64,000 nt of DNA. It comes from Nonlabens sp. Hel1_33_55. Its GTDB lineage: Bacteria > Bacteroidota > Bacteroidia > Flavobacteriales > Flavobacteriaceae. A program made the position numbers and the translations under genes. The notes beneath the pieces were generated by a model. It saw only the letters and a list, made by a program, of their open reading frames with translations. It ran no database searches and was not told the origin of the DNA. The stretch's first letter is position 1, and each line of letters opens with the position of its first letter. Below, piece after piece: positions 53,085 to 62,002 of the stretch. The DNA lies in assembly GCF_900101765.1 (NCBI RefSeq), contig NZ_LT627735.1:2325501-2389500 (forward strand), written 5' to 3'.

Positions 53085-54182
53085 ATGGCTTTGGAGAGAT
53101 ATTACACATTGGGAAATACCGGGTTGCGCGTGAGTCGTCTGGCGCTGGGAACCATGACCTTTGGTGAAGAATGGGGTTGGGGAAATGATAAGAAAGTTGC
53201 CCAGCAAATATTTGATTACTATCTGGATCACGGCGGGAATTTTGTGGACACCGCAGACATGTATACGGAAGGCACCAGTGAGGAACTGCTAGGCGAATTC
53301 ATGCAGCAGCGCGGGAATCGCGAGGAAATTGTGCTGGCTACCAAGTTCACTTTCAACACGAGCAAAAACAAGCACGTCAACGGTGGTGGAAACTCTCGCA
53401 AGAACATACGCCGTACGGTAGAAGAATCTCTCAAGCGACTGAAAACAGATTACATCGATCTCTACATCATGCACGTTTGGGATCGCATGACTCCAGCCGA
53501 AGAAGTGATGCGCACCCTAAACGATCTTGTTGCAGAAGGTAAAATATTGCACTACGCGCTATCCAATGTTCCGTCGTGGTACGCCAGCAAAGCACAGATG
53601 ATAGCACGCTACAATAATTACGAACCAGTAAGCGCCCTGCAGCTGGAATATTCACTTACCCAGCGTAATATTGAACATGAGTATATTGATTTGTGTCAGC
53701 AAACAAACACCGGCATCATGGCGTGGTCACCGCTAGGTGGCGGTTTACTTTCTGGTAAGTACAAACCAGGAATTGATGAGCAGGAAGATGTAGAAGGCCG
53801 ACTCAAGCATATCGTCGATAATGGTGGAGAGGTCAGTTCCAAGGACAATGAGCGCAACTGGAACATCGTGAAAACTCTGCATGAAGTAAGTGAGGAAATC
53901 AACCAGCCTATGGCGAGTATCGCACTCAACTGGACCGCTAATAGACCTAGTGTTGCTAGCGTTCTTGTAGGTGCCACTAAAATGAGCCAGATAGAAGCCA
54001 ACATGAAGGCATTGGATTTTGAAATCCCTACGGATCTACTTCAAAAATTGAATGATGTTAGTGCACCACCTGTAGAATATCCTTATTCCTTTTTCCAGCC
54101 AAAAACACAGCAACGTATCTATCCTGATACTAAGGTTGGTTTAAAGCCTGATAGTTACTGGAAGGATTTGAGGATTGGGTAG
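53085..54182 (+). CDS. Aldo/keto reductase
   Basis: 365 residues from the ATG at 53085 (MALERYYTLGNTGLRVSRLA). AKR barrel with GNFVDTADMY (catalytic Asp/Tyr), KRLKTDYIDLYIMHVWD, ALSNVPSW and AWSPLGGGLLSGKY. It reduces aldehydes or ketones with NADPH; substrate unknown. A frame reaching back to 53028 crosses the palindrome and lacks family character. Confidence 0.9.
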   Translation: MALERYYTLGNTGLRVSRLALGTMTFGEEWGWGNDKKVAQQIFDYYLDHGGNFVDTADMYTEGTSEELLGEFMQQRGNREEIVLATKFTFNTSKNKHVNGGGNSRKNIRRTVEESLKRLKTDYIDLYIMHVWDRMTPAEEVMRTLNDLVAEGKILHYALSNVPSWYASKAQMIARYNNYEPVSALQLEYSLTQRNIEHEYIDLCQQTNTGIMAWSPLGGGLLSGKYKPGIDEQEDVEGRLKHIVDNGGEVSSKDNERNWNIVKTLHEVSEEINQPMASIALNWTANRPSVASVLVGATKMSQIEANMKALDFEIPTDLLQKLNDVSAPPVEYPYSFFQPKTQQRIYPDTKVGLKPDSYWKDLRIG

Positions 54183-54240
54183 TGGTGTGATCACTTCGAC
54201 TTCGCTCAGGGACCTTAAACTTTTATATAAATGAGTTAAG

Positions 54241-54280
54241 CAAAAACTCCCATCAAGGCTGGCCTTGATGGGAGTTTTTG
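54241..54280. terminator. Bidirectional intrinsic terminator
   Basis: Perfect 19-bp stem (54241-54259 with 54262-54280) around TG, A-rich on one side and T-rich on the other, between convergent genes. Confidence 0.93.
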
Positions 54281-54294
54281 AATTGCATCTAAAA

Positions 54295-54738
54295 TTATAA
54301 ATCGTCTAGATAAAACATACTGTCGTAACTGCAATACATATCTGAACAAGAGCGCTTTCCTTCCTCCATTACCTGATAGGTATGCTCACCATTCTTTAAG
54401 TCATGGTTAGTAACGTAGACTGTTAATTGATGAGAAACCCCTTCATTTGCCTCATTCTCTTCTGTTTCAATGCCTTTAAGAGGTCTACTATCTGCAAAAT
54501 AAAGTGTTGAAGTCAAAATACACTCTTTGAATGCATGTTGCTGAAAGACCTTAACGATCTCATCACCTTTTTTCCAGATTTTGGTAATTGAGGTTTCAGT
54601 GGAATCTACACTCTTGGAAAATGAAGATAGATTTTCATTTATCTCTATAATTTGCCTGTCAATTATCTCTGCATTTTGAGCAACAGCAATTGACGCAGCA
54701 CCCGATAAAAACAAGAAAAGAACAAAAGATTTCATCAA
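54295..54738 (-). CDS. Hypothetical secreted protein
   Basis: 147 residues. A signal peptide ends near AVAQ (about 20). The mature part has four cysteines, including the pairs in CSDMYCSYDSMF, and helical NENLSSFSKSVDSTETS. I do not recognise the family. It lies downstream of the acyl-ACP desaturase gene on the same strand, but a strong terminator separates them. Confidence 0.65.
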   Translation of the reverse strand: MMKSFVLFLFLSGAASIAVAQNAEIIDRQIIEINENLSSFSKSVDSTETSITKIWKKGDEIVKVFQQHAFKECILTSTLYFADSRPLKGIETEENEANEGVSHQLTVYVTNHDLKNGEHTYQVMEEGKRSCSDMYCSYDSMFYLDDL

Positions 54739-54758
54739 TTTAACTTTGATTAAAAATA

Positions 54759-54792
54759 AAAAAAGTCCTTGAAAATTTTCAAGGACTTTTTT
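54759..54792 (-). terminator. Terminator of the acyl-ACP desaturase gene
   Basis: Perfect 17-bp inverted repeat (AAAAGTCCTTGAAAA and complement) ending in a T run on the minus strand, 1 bp after the stop. Confidence 0.9.
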
Positions 54793-54793
54793 A

Positions 54794-55795
54794 TTACGAT
54801 ACCAATGCCGGCTGCACCCATTTGAATTTATGGGATTCTGCAGGGATTTTCATGCGTTGAGCGATGCGTTCCATGCGTGATGGTAGTTTCATCAAATAAT
54901 CACGGGCTTTTTCAGCATCTTCTGTAAGATCGTTCATGTTGGAAATATCCCAAGTGTCGATCAAGTTTTGAAGGATGTCAATATAATCTTGTGCTGTGTA
55001 AACACCTATGCGCTGTGCGCTGTTAGAAAAGTCTTCAAATGCTGCTCCTATCGTCTGGCCTGATTCACGTAAAAAGTGTGCAGGCATTACGATCTTGTGT
55101 ACCATCATTTCTTTGAAGGCGATCATCATGTTGCTAGGATCTACCTTAAAAATCTCATCCACAAATGTGGAGTAAGCTTTATGGTGACGCATCTCGTCTC
55201 CAGAGATAATACGACACATGCGTGATAGTGCTGTGTTCCCGTATTCACGAGCCATTTTTGCCACACGGTTATGTGATATGTATGTAGCCAATTCCTGGAA
55301 ACTGGTATAGACGAAATTCTTATAAGGATCACGATCTGTTCCTATATCAAAACCATCTGCGATCAAGTGCTGTGTCGTTATTTCTACCTCACGCATGTTC
55401 ACGCGTCCTGACAAATAAAGGTATTTATTGAGGACATCACCGTGGCGATTCTCTTCAGACGTCCATTGACGCACCCATTTTGACCAGGCATTTCCTTTTC
55501 CTTCCATCTGATTAATACCTTCCACATCCATTAACCAGGATTCGTAAGTTGGTAGTGCTTCTTCAGTAATTGTGTCACCTACAAGGGTTACCCAAAAGTC
55601 ATAAGGCAATTCTTTAGCCAGCTCTCTCATCTCCTTCAATTTATCCAAAAATCCATCTGCTTGGGAATCAGGAAGAAAATCTGTAGGCTGCCATATTTTT
55701 TCCACAGGAATAAGGAATTTATCCATGAAGGACTCCACTTTGGACTCCAGCGATTGCATAACTTCTATGCGAATATTTTTAAGAGGTGTTATCAT
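54794..55795 (-). CDS. Acyl-ACP desaturase (stearoyl-ACP desaturase family)
   Basis: 333 residues. The di-iron motifs EENRHG and DEMRHH of the acyl-ACP desaturase family are present, with IWQPTDFLPDSQ and WTSEENRHGDVLNKYLYLSG. It introduces a double bond into acyl-ACP and so tunes membrane fluidity. A Met at 55759 is an alternative start. Confidence 0.92.
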   Translation of the reverse strand: MITPLKNIRIEVMQSLESKVESFMDKFLIPVEKIWQPTDFLPDSQADGFLDKLKEMRELAKELPYDFWVTLVGDTITEEALPTYESWLMDVEGINQMEGKGNAWSKWVRQWTSEENRHGDVLNKYLYLSGRVNMREVEITTQHLIADGFDIGTDRDPYKNFVYTSFQELATYISHNRVAKMAREYGNTALSRMCRIISGDEMRHHKAYSTFVDEIFKVDPSNMMIAFKEMMVHKIVMPAHFLRESGQTIGAAFEDFSNSAQRIGVYTAQDYIDILQNLIDTWDISNMNDLTEDAEKARDYLMKLPSRMERIAQRMKIPAESHKFKWVQPALVS

Positions 55796-55838
55796 TTAAA
55801 AACTTTGATTTATAAAGGTAAGATTTTGAGCTTAGTAC

Positions 55839-55852
55839 GCTTTCGCGAAAGC
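55839..55852. repeat. GCTTTCGCGAAAGC palindrome, intergenic
   Basis: Perfect copy between the desaturase gene start and the acyltransferase gene end. Confidence 0.9.
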
Positions 55853-55876
55853 GAAACATTAACAACTTTTCCGCAT

Positions 55877-56620
55877 TTAAACGGCAGTTGAAGTGATACT
55901 ATTATGTACCACAGATTGTGCCGCTTCTATAATTTCGTTGGGATCCTTACTCGCGATAGGCATAGGTTTGTGAACCGTCACGCTTATGTGATTCCCTATC
56001 CCAAAGGGAAACTTACCATATCTGTCGACTTTCCAGCTATTGTTTACAGTCACGGGCACCACAATAGCATCAGGAACCTGACTAAATATAGTCAACAAAC
56101 CACCACGCTGGAAGGGTTTAGGCACGCCGGTCCGGCTGCGTGTACCTTCTGCAAAAATTACGACGCTGCGGTTTTTCTCATGAACGTTTTTTGCAAAAGC
56201 CGTCAATGCTTTTAGGGATTGCAGGCGATCCTTGCGGTCAATAGCGCAGTTCTCGCCTATTCTAAGGTTGAGCGATATGCTGGGAATATTTTTTGCCAGC
56301 TCCTTTTTTGCCACAAACTTGGGGTAATATTTCCTTAGGTAATAGATCAACGGTGGTATGTCAAACATACTCTGGTGATTGCTCACAAAAATATAAGACG
56401 GCCCAATAGGTAAATCCTGCTCGTATTTAATGCTAAATGTATTGAATAGCGGTAGTTGCGTTCCCATCAAACACAAGTTGAGGATTGCCACACTTTTTTG
56501 ATGCAAGTCATGTCCACCTATCCAGTGACAAATCAACTGAATAGGATGAAAGATCAACAACATCAGGAAAAAAAGCACCAGATGTATGACCGACAGCGGA
56601 TAGGAAAGAATTTTCTGCAT
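55877..56620 (-). CDS. 1-acylglycerol-3-phosphate acyltransferase (PlsC-like)
   Basis: 247 residues from the ATG at 56620. Acyltransferase motifs FVSNHQSMFDIPP (NHxxxxD) and VIFAEGTRSRTGVP are present, with an N-terminal helix. It makes phosphatidic acid in the inner membrane. The open frame runs 68 codons further into a 7-bp tandem array, giving repeated ELGTWNL, which I regard as non-coding. The ATG sits 4 bp from TATCTTTG, which supports this start and a leaderless message. Confidence 0.88.
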   Translation of the reverse strand: MQKILSYPLSVIHLVLFFLMLLIFHPIQLICHWIGGHDLHQKSVAILNLCLMGTQLPLFNTFSIKYEQDLPIGPSYIFVSNHQSMFDIPPLIYYLRKYYPKFVAKKELAKNIPSISLNLRIGENCAIDRKDRLQSLKALTAFAKNVHEKNRSVVIFAEGTRSRTGVPKPFQRGGLLTIFSQVPDAIVVPVTVNNSWKVDRYGKFPFGIGNHISVTVHKPMPIASKDPNEIIEAAQSVVHNSITSTAV

Positions 56621-56624
56621 CCTG

Positions 56625-56632
56625 CAAAGATA
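56625..56632 (-). promoter_or_regulatory. Candidate -7 box (TATCTTTG) for plsC-like gene
   Basis: Exact TAnnTTTG match 4 bp upstream of the chosen ATG. Confidence 0.6.
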
Positions 56633-56694
56633 GGATGCTTTGCGATGTGTGATTGCGATTGGGTCAGGAATCAGTATGCGTGCATAGTAAATTG

Positions 56695-56827
56695 CCGAGT
56701 TCCGAGTTCCGAGTTCCGAGTTCCAAGTTCCAAGTTCCAAGTTCCAAGTTCCAAGTTCCAAGTTCCAAGTTCCAAGTTCCAAGTTCCAAGTTCCAAGTTC
56801 CAAGTTCCAAGTTCCAAGTTCCAAGTT
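56695..56827. repeat. 7-bp tandem repeat array, 19 copies
   Basis: Four CCGAGTT units then fifteen CCAAGTT units, perfectly in register (133 bp). It lies about 60 bp upstream of the acyltransferase -7 box. In every frame it has no stop, hence spurious long frames on both strands (ELGTWNL on minus, VPSSKFQ on plus). Confidence 0.97.
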
Positions 56828-56961
56828 TATAAAATATTTACTCGCAAATTAGAATGTGCTTCTTCACACCCAAACTTTTCAAACCTTTGTAACAAACTAT
56901 CACAAAATAAAAACGCATCCCTTTTTGGAATGCGTTTCTGATATTTAAACGATTACTATTT

Positions 56962-57372
56962 CTAGCAGTTCTCGTTGTAGGCTCCTTTGAGGTTTTCTGC
57001 AATCATTTCTGCTGGGCGACCTTCAATGTGGTGACGCTCTAGCATGTGCACCAGTTCACCATTTTTAAACAATGCCATACTAGGTGAACTAGGAGGAAAT
57101 GGGACCATCGCGCTTCTTGCTGCATCAACCGCCTCGCGATCTACACCTGCAAAAACCGTTACGATATTATCTGGCTTCTTGGAATTATCAAGAGACATCT
57201 TTGCTCCTGGACGTGCATTTGCTGCAGCACAACCACAAACGGAATTCACAACTACTAAAGTTGTTCCCTCTTGATTGATGGCTTTGTTTACTGCGTCTGC
57301 TGTATATAAATGTTCAAAACCTGCGTTACCTAAATCGTCGCGCATGGGTTGAACTAATTCTGCTGGGTACAT
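56962..57372 (-). CDS. Bacilliredoxin (BrxA/BrxB, YphP family)
   Basis: 136 residues. VCGCAAANARPGAKMSLD contains the CGC active-site motif of the BrxA/BrxB family (DUF1094), with the conserved MYPAELVQPMRDDL start and PPSSPSMALFKNGELVHMLERHHIEGR. These proteins remove bacillithiol or similar thiols from oxidised cysteines in the cytoplasm. Confidence 0.9.
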   Translation of the reverse strand: MYPAELVQPMRDDLGNAGFEHLYTADAVNKAINQEGTTLVVVNSVCGCAAANARPGAKMSLDNSKKPDNIVTVFAGVDREAVDAARSAMVPFPPSSPSMALFKNGELVHMLERHHIEGRPAEMIAENLKGAYNENC

Positions 57373-57386
57373 AATTTAAATTTTTT

Positions 57387-57394
57387 CAAAGTTA
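57387..57394 (-). promoter_or_regulatory. Candidate -7 box (TAACTTTG) for bacilliredoxin gene
   Basis: TAnnTTTG match 14 bp upstream of the ATG. Confidence 0.55.
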
Positions 57395-57459
57395 TGGATT
57401 GCTTGACTTCCTGCTATTACCGTACCATCGTTTTAAACTATGACACATTAGCATTTGAC

Positions 57460-57969
57460 TTATTCCTCTTCTTCAAGGAGTTCGTCTAGTTCTTTTTTGT
57501 AGAGCGTTTCTGCAAGATCTTCTGCGGTGCGCTCATATAGGTTTTCAATTTCTGGATCTGCACCGTGTTCTACAAGAAGACGCACTAATTTGAAGTCGCC
57601 TTTTGAATTCATGAGCGCCACCCACAATGGACCATTCTCATGCTCGTCCAATAGATTGGGATCTGCAAAATTATTGAGTAAAAGCTGTGCGGTACCTGTT
57701 TGCTTGTTCAAACTGCAATGGTGCAGCGCACTGTATCCTATCTTGTCCTGGTGGTTGGTGTCTGCTCCTTTTTTAATAAGTTCTGCCATGAGGTCTTCCT
57801 TACCAAAAAAAGCGGCGTGCATCAATGCCGTCCTGCCATCAGAATCCTTAGCATCCACACCGTGGTCATCTAATAATTTGTTTAATTCTTCTGTCGCATC
57901 GCGATCCACAAGACTGCGCATACGTCTCAACGCATCGAAGGGAACCAATGGTTGTTTTTCTTTTGCCAT
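57460..57969 (-). CDS. Ankyrin repeat protein
   Basis: 170 residues from the ATG at 57969 (MAKEKQPLV), which is 1 bp after the HIT gene stop; an upstream start would overlap that gene. Three to four ankyrin repeats are visible (DSDGRTALMHAAFFGKEDLM, DKIGYSALHHCSLNKQTGTA, DEHENGPLWVALMNSKGDFK, ADPEIENLYERTAEDLA) with an acidic C-terminus. A cytoplasmic protein-interaction role is inferred; target unknown. Likely co-transcribed with HIT and GreA. Confidence 0.85.
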   Translation of the reverse strand: MAKEKQPLVPFDALRRMRSLVDRDATEELNKLLDDHGVDAKDSDGRTALMHAAFFGKEDLMAELIKKGADTNHQDKIGYSALHHCSLNKQTGTAQLLLNNFADPNLLDEHENGPLWVALMNSKGDFKLVRLLVEHGADPEIENLYERTAEDLAETLYKKELDELLEEEE

Positions 57970-57970
57970 T

Positions 57971-58372
57971 TTATTTATAACTGTTATTAAATCTTTCTTG
58001 AATTTTATCTGCAAGTTCCTGCATCTCAGTATTTTCGAGCGTTACTTTATTGTTAAATCGCATGTCTTCCATGTCTCGCAGCGGTATCAAGTGCACATGA
58101 ACATGCGGCACTTCCAATCCTATGACAGACATGCCTATACGTTTACAGGTCACTTCTTCACGCAAACACAACGCTACCTGTCGGGAAAATTGCATGAGCC
58201 TGGTGTAAATGTCTTCCTCTAGGTCAAAAAGTTTATTGACCTCAACCTTTGGGACGCAAAGTGTGTGTCCAGGTGCGTTGGGATTGATGTCGAGAAAAGC
58301 GTAGAAATCATCAGTTTCTGCAACCTTATAAGACGGTATTTCTCCAGAAATGATTTTAGTGAATATGCTCAT
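57971..58372 (-). CDS. HIT-family nucleotide-binding protein
   Basis: 133 residues. HIT motif PHVHVHLIPL near 90-99, with NPNAPGHTLCVPK. HIT proteins hydrolyse or transfer nucleoside monophosphate groups such as AMP derivatives. It sits 2 bp downstream of greA. Confidence 0.92.
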   Translation of the reverse strand: MSIFTKIISGEIPSYKVAETDDFYAFLDINPNAPGHTLCVPKVEVNKLFDLEEDIYTRLMQFSRQVALCLREEVTCKRIGMSVIGLEVPHVHVHLIPLRDMEDMRFNNKVTLENTEMQELADKIQERFNNSYK

Positions 58373-58374
58373 GA

Positions 58375-58851
58375 TTAATCTCTGCTTATTTCCAGAATTT
58401 CTAGCTTGATAGTTCCTACGGGTACAGTAACCTCTGCCGTGTCACCTACTTCCTTTCCTAGCAATCCTTGACCAATTGGAGAATCGACACTTATGTGACC
58501 TTTAGAAAGATCTGCCTCGCTTTGTGCCACAAGTTTGTAGTTCATCACCATGTTATTGTTATGGTTTTTGATCTTGACAGTACTATGAATCAACGCTTTT
58601 GATAAATCAAGCGTATTCTCGTCAATAATACGTGCATTAGACACAATAGCTTCCAACTTTGAAATGCGCATCTCGAGCATTCCTTGAGCTTCTTTTGCAG
58701 CATCATATTCTGCGTTTTCACTCAGGTCACCTTTGTCTCGCGCTTCGCCAATTGCCTGCGACGCCGCAGGTCTCTCGACGTCCTTCAATTGCTTCAGTTC
58801 GTCCTTTAATTTCTTAAGTCCTTCTTCTGTATAGTATGAAACGTTACTCAT
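58375..58851 (-). CDS. greA: Transcription elongation factor GreA
   Basis: 158 residues. N-terminal coiled coil with the acidic tip DKGDLSENAEYDAAKEAQG, then the FKBP-like C-terminal domain (VDSPIGQGLLGKEVGDTAEVTVP). It rescues backtracked RNA polymerase by stimulating transcript cleavage. It is the first gene of the greA-HIT-ankyrin run. Confidence 0.95.
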   Translation of the reverse strand: MSNVSYYTEEGLKKLKDELKQLKDVERPAASQAIGEARDKGDLSENAEYDAAKEAQGMLEMRISKLEAIVSNARIIDENTLDLSKALIHSTVKIKNHNNNMVMNYKLVAQSEADLSKGHISVDSPIGQGLLGKEVGDTAEVTVPVGTIKLEILEISRD

Positions 58852-58931
58852 GATAAATAATGTTTAGTTGTTTGTAGGATAAGGTCACATTCGTTCTTCA
58901 AATGCACTCAGTATGAACTTGTTTTGATATC

Positions 58932-58945
58932 GCTTTCGCGAAAGC
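58932..58945. repeat. GCTTTCGCGAAAGC palindrome, intergenic
   Basis: Perfect copy between greA and the divergent lipoprotein gene; a small AGAGAC/GTCTCT hairpin (58973-58988) and an AAATCCC/GGGATTT hairpin (58999-59023) follow. Confidence 0.9.
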
Positions 58946-59087
58946 GAAACAATCATTCCAACTTCCCTTTACAGAGACACAGGTCTCTACAAAACAGAAA
59001 ATCCCACGATTGCTGCGGGATTTCTATGCAAATATACGAAATATGGAAATGAACGTTATACTTTTAGCATCTTAGCACCATTCCTTT

Positions 59088-59516
59088 ATGAAAAAGATAT
59101 TGCTTGTTTTATCTGTTTTGGCACTTTTTGCCTGTCAAAGTGATGACGATATCAGACGCAATCCATTTCTTGTCGATATATCTTTCCAAATAGCGCTCAA
59201 CACAGATTTACCACAATATTCCAGTCTTAATTTTGCCAATAATTTTGTGGTTGTCAATAGTCAAGGAATACGCGGTCTTGTGGTATTTCATTTAGGTAAT
59301 GATCAGTTCGTCGCCTATGAATTGAGTGATCCCAATCACTCGCCCAGTTCCTGTTCTGCCATGAATATTGAAGGTATTATTGCCACCTGTCCATGTACAG
59401 ATGATGACAACACCTACAACATCATCGACGGGCGCCATCAAACCGATCCCAATTTATTTCCCATGAAACCTTATCGTGTCAGTCGCCAGGGAACTAATGT
59501 GGTGGTTTCTAATTAA
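59088..59516 (+). CDS. Lipoprotein with degenerate Rieske-like domain
   Basis: 142 residues. A signal peptide and lipobox end at FAC (Cys16). The C-terminal half reads like a Rieske iron-sulfur domain (FVAYELSDPNHSPSSCSAMN, IIATCPC, PMKPYRVSRQGTNVVVS). The CxH and CxxH ligands are not intact: His is replaced, leaving CSAM and CPC. Binding of a 2Fe-2S cluster is therefore doubtful. Function unknown. Confidence 0.6.
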   Translation: MKKILLVLSVLALFACQSDDDIRRNPFLVDISFQIALNTDLPQYSSLNFANNFVVVNSQGIRGLVVFHLGNDQFVAYELSDPNHSPSSCSAMNIEGIIATCPCTDDDNTYNIIDGRHQTDPNLFPMKPYRVSRQGTNVVVSN

Positions 59517-59624
59517 TGGGTAGTTGCTTCTAATTTTATTATATAATTAGCCATCACCATTCTCAGTATTACCTTGACTTAAGATCACTACAAGACCACA
59601 CTATTATCCACCAAATTATTACAA

Positions 59625-59661
59625 GAAAAAACCGATCATCAGCGTGGCTAATAATCGGTTT
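59625..59661 (-). terminator. Terminator of the TonB receptor gene
   Basis: Near-perfect 15-bp stem (59629-59643 with 59647-59661, two wobble pairs) around a 3-base loop, followed on the minus strand by TTTTTTC. Placed 33 bp after the stop. Confidence 0.8.
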
Positions 59662-59693
59662 GGGATTGGATAATTTGTTTTTGTAATTAGCTC

Positions 59694-61868
59694 TTAGAAA
59701 GTTAATGTTACTCCAGTCAAAAAGTTAATTCCAGCCTGTGGGAACAAGAAACTACCAAATCCTGGGAAAACATAACCGTTGGAAATGTATTCTTCATCCA
59801 GAATATTATTGACCAGCAAACTCAGGGTAACTTCCTTGACCAGATTGTTCGGCTTCCAGATGTATTGTGCGTTGAAATCGTTGACAAAATAACTATCCAA
59901 TCTTGCCGTATCACTATCCGTATTATCCAATTGCTGCTCGCCCACATATTTAGACAATAGCGATACTTCAAAATTATCACGAATGCTATAGGTGATCGCA
60001 TTACCAGCAACAACTGATGGTGAGTAAGCAATTTCAGTATCGCCTAGATTGTTGGGCGTACCATTATCGTCTATTATAAAGTCTTGGTTTCGGTTTTGGG
60101 AAATTGCAAAATTGGGTTGCAGGAATAACTTGTCGGTTATTCTGAATCTTGCATCGATCTCAAGTCCCAACCGATAGCTATTACCACTATTGGCTCTCAA
60201 TGGCACACCTTGATTATCAATTTCACCAGTCAACACCAGTTGATCCTTGTAATCCATATAATAAAGGTTGACATTGACGTTCATGGAAGGTTTGGCAAAG
60301 CGGTAGCCCAATTCATAATCGATCAAATCCTCTGCTTCTGGAGAGCCGTTCTGGAAATCTGCACGGCTGGGTTCTCTTTGTGCGCGAGCGACACTACCGT
60401 ACAGCTGGTTACTTGGGTTGAACCTGTAAACAGCACCTGCTTTTGGGTTGAAAAAATCGTAACGCTCATCAGTTAAAAATTGGTCTACTGCAAAATCACT
60501 TCCCGTAGTGTTGTAATCCACACGACGTTGCTGCAAGTCAATGAATGCTGTTAGTTCAGAGGATATTTTGAAGTTCGCTTTCGCGAAAGCGTTAAAATCA
60601 TTCTTCACGCTATTACCGGTATAAAATCGCTGCAACGGTTCGTTGAGCTGTATAAAACTGCCCGCGATAATCTCACCATAATGCTCACCGTCATACTGAT
60701 TGATTCCAGCACCAAAACTTGCGTCTATCCAGTCATTCTTGTAGTTAAGGTTAGTCACAACACCATAAAACTCATTGTCCAACCAGCGGCGTGTCTCCAG
60801 ATCACTACTGGTCACCGTCATTCCATTCGCCTGAAAAGCATCCAACCCATAGACGTCAAATTGGGTTCTTCCAGCAGCATCAAAGAAAAAATCACTCTCT
60901 TGATATTCCTGGAAGTAGCCACGTCCTTTTGTGTAATGCAAAGTGGCACTGGCACTCCAGTTGTTATTGAATCTATGGCTCAATAGCAACTGGTAGTGAT
61001 CTTGATTGTAGTTATCTACCTGCGCGTCATAGAATTGAGTGTTACCATTTTCATCTATGTACAATCCTGCGCTATTGAAGGTGCGATCAGTTTCGAGCGT
61101 AACTGGATCAATACCATAATATGCTTGATACGTGCGTTCCTGACCTCCAAAGATGATGGCTTTGACCAATGTTTTATCACCTACATAAGAACCGGAAACA
61201 TAATAGGATTTCAGGTCGCTATCTGCGCGATCGATGTAACCATCGCTATAGATCTGTGAAGCGCGGCCGTTAAATTCCCAGCGGTCATCCAGCAACCCTG
61301 TGGTGAACTGGATGTTATGCTTGCGTGAGTTAAAAGAGCCAATGGAATTGGCCACTTTAACCTCAGCTTCATCGCTGTAGTCCGTGGTTTTTATGTTGAG
61401 ACTTGCGCCAAAAGCACCGCTACCATTAGTACTGGTACCAACGCCGCGTTGCAGCTGCACACTTTCTACACTGCTGGAAAAGTCAGGTAAATTGACCCAG
61501 AAGGTTCCCTGGGATTCTGCATCATTGTAGGGAACACCGTTGAGTGTCACGTTGACTCTTGTGGCATCACTACCTCGCACGCGTATTCCCGTATAACCTA
61601 TTCCAGCACCGGCATCACTTGTAGTAACCACGTTAGGCAAATAATTGAGTAAAATAGGTAGGTCCTGACCTAGATTTCTCGACTTGAGATCCTCTGCCGT
61701 GACGTTAGAAAAGGTTACTGGATTTTCTGTAGTTACTCGTGTGGCTTTGAGAACAATTTGGTTGAGCTTTTCAGCTTTAGTGGTGTCTTGTTCCTGCGCG
61801 TTTTGTGCTGTTACCGTGCTGGATAGTGTTAATGCAACGGCAATTACAGCGACTGATAAATGTTTCAT
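59694..61868 (-). CDS. TonB-dependent receptor, TPP-riboswitch controlled (probable thiamine uptake)
   Basis: 724 residues. The signal peptide ends at VTAQ, then a plug domain (about 38-155) with the VTTSDAGAGIGYTGIRVRGS and GAFGASLNIKTT patterns, and a 22-stranded barrel ending GVTLTF. The mRNA leader contains a TPP riboswitch, so the substrate is most likely thiamine or a thiamine compound; this rests on the riboswitch, not on the receptor's sequence. A partner inner-membrane thiamine transporter is not in view. The palindrome at 60577-60590 encodes AFAKA in a barrel region. Confidence 0.87.
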   Translation of the reverse strand: MKHLSVAVIAVALTLSSTVTAQNAQEQDTTKAEKLNQIVLKATRVTTENPVTFSNVTAEDLKSRNLGQDLPILLNYLPNVVTTSDAGAGIGYTGIRVRGSDATRVNVTLNGVPYNDAESQGTFWVNLPDFSSSVESVQLQRGVGTSTNGSGAFGASLNIKTTDYSDEAEVKVANSIGSFNSRKHNIQFTTGLLDDRWEFNGRASQIYSDGYIDRADSDLKSYYVSGSYVGDKTLVKAIIFGGQERTYQAYYGIDPVTLETDRTFNSAGLYIDENGNTQFYDAQVDNYNQDHYQLLLSHRFNNNWSASATLHYTKGRGYFQEYQESDFFFDAAGRTQFDVYGLDAFQANGMTVTSSDLETRRWLDNEFYGVVTNLNYKNDWIDASFGAGINQYDGEHYGEIIAGSFIQLNEPLQRFYTGNSVKNDFNAFAKANFKISSELTAFIDLQQRRVDYNTTGSDFAVDQFLTDERYDFFNPKAGAVYRFNPSNQLYGSVARAQREPSRADFQNGSPEAEDLIDYELGYRFAKPSMNVNVNLYYMDYKDQLVLTGEIDNQGVPLRANSGNSYRLGLEIDARFRITDKLFLQPNFAISQNRNQDFIIDDNGTPNNLGDTEIAYSPSVVAGNAITYSIRDNFEVSLLSKYVGEQQLDNTDSDTARLDSYFVNDFNAQYIWKPNNLVKEVTLSLLVNNILDEEYISNGYVFPGFGSFLFPQAGINFLTGVTLTF
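60577..60590. repeat. GCTTTCGCGAAAGC palindrome, in TonB receptor gene
   Basis: Perfect copy, read as AFAKA (minus strand). Confidence 0.9.
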
Positions 61869-62002
61869 GTGAACTTGTTTTAAGTTCGAATGAAAGGGGC
61901 ATTCAATCGGTCGTGATTAAAATTAAAAATGTTTGAGAGGATTCTCTTTTTTACGCCACAAACCAATCTCGACTGTCGCTCGAATCGGTTTGTCGCATCA
62001 AA

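Noticed and set aside
56695..56827. CRISPR array
   Set aside because: Units are 7 bp with no spacers and no cas genes nearby; it is a simple tandem repeat.
56456..56941. Plus-strand frame reading through the 7-bp array
   Set aside because: It exists only because the array has no stops and it overlaps the acyltransferase gene antisense.
61940..61994. Hairpin after the TPP aptamer as an intrinsic terminator
   Set aside because: On the minus strand the stem is followed by an A-rich, not U-rich, tract, so it does not fit an intrinsic terminator.
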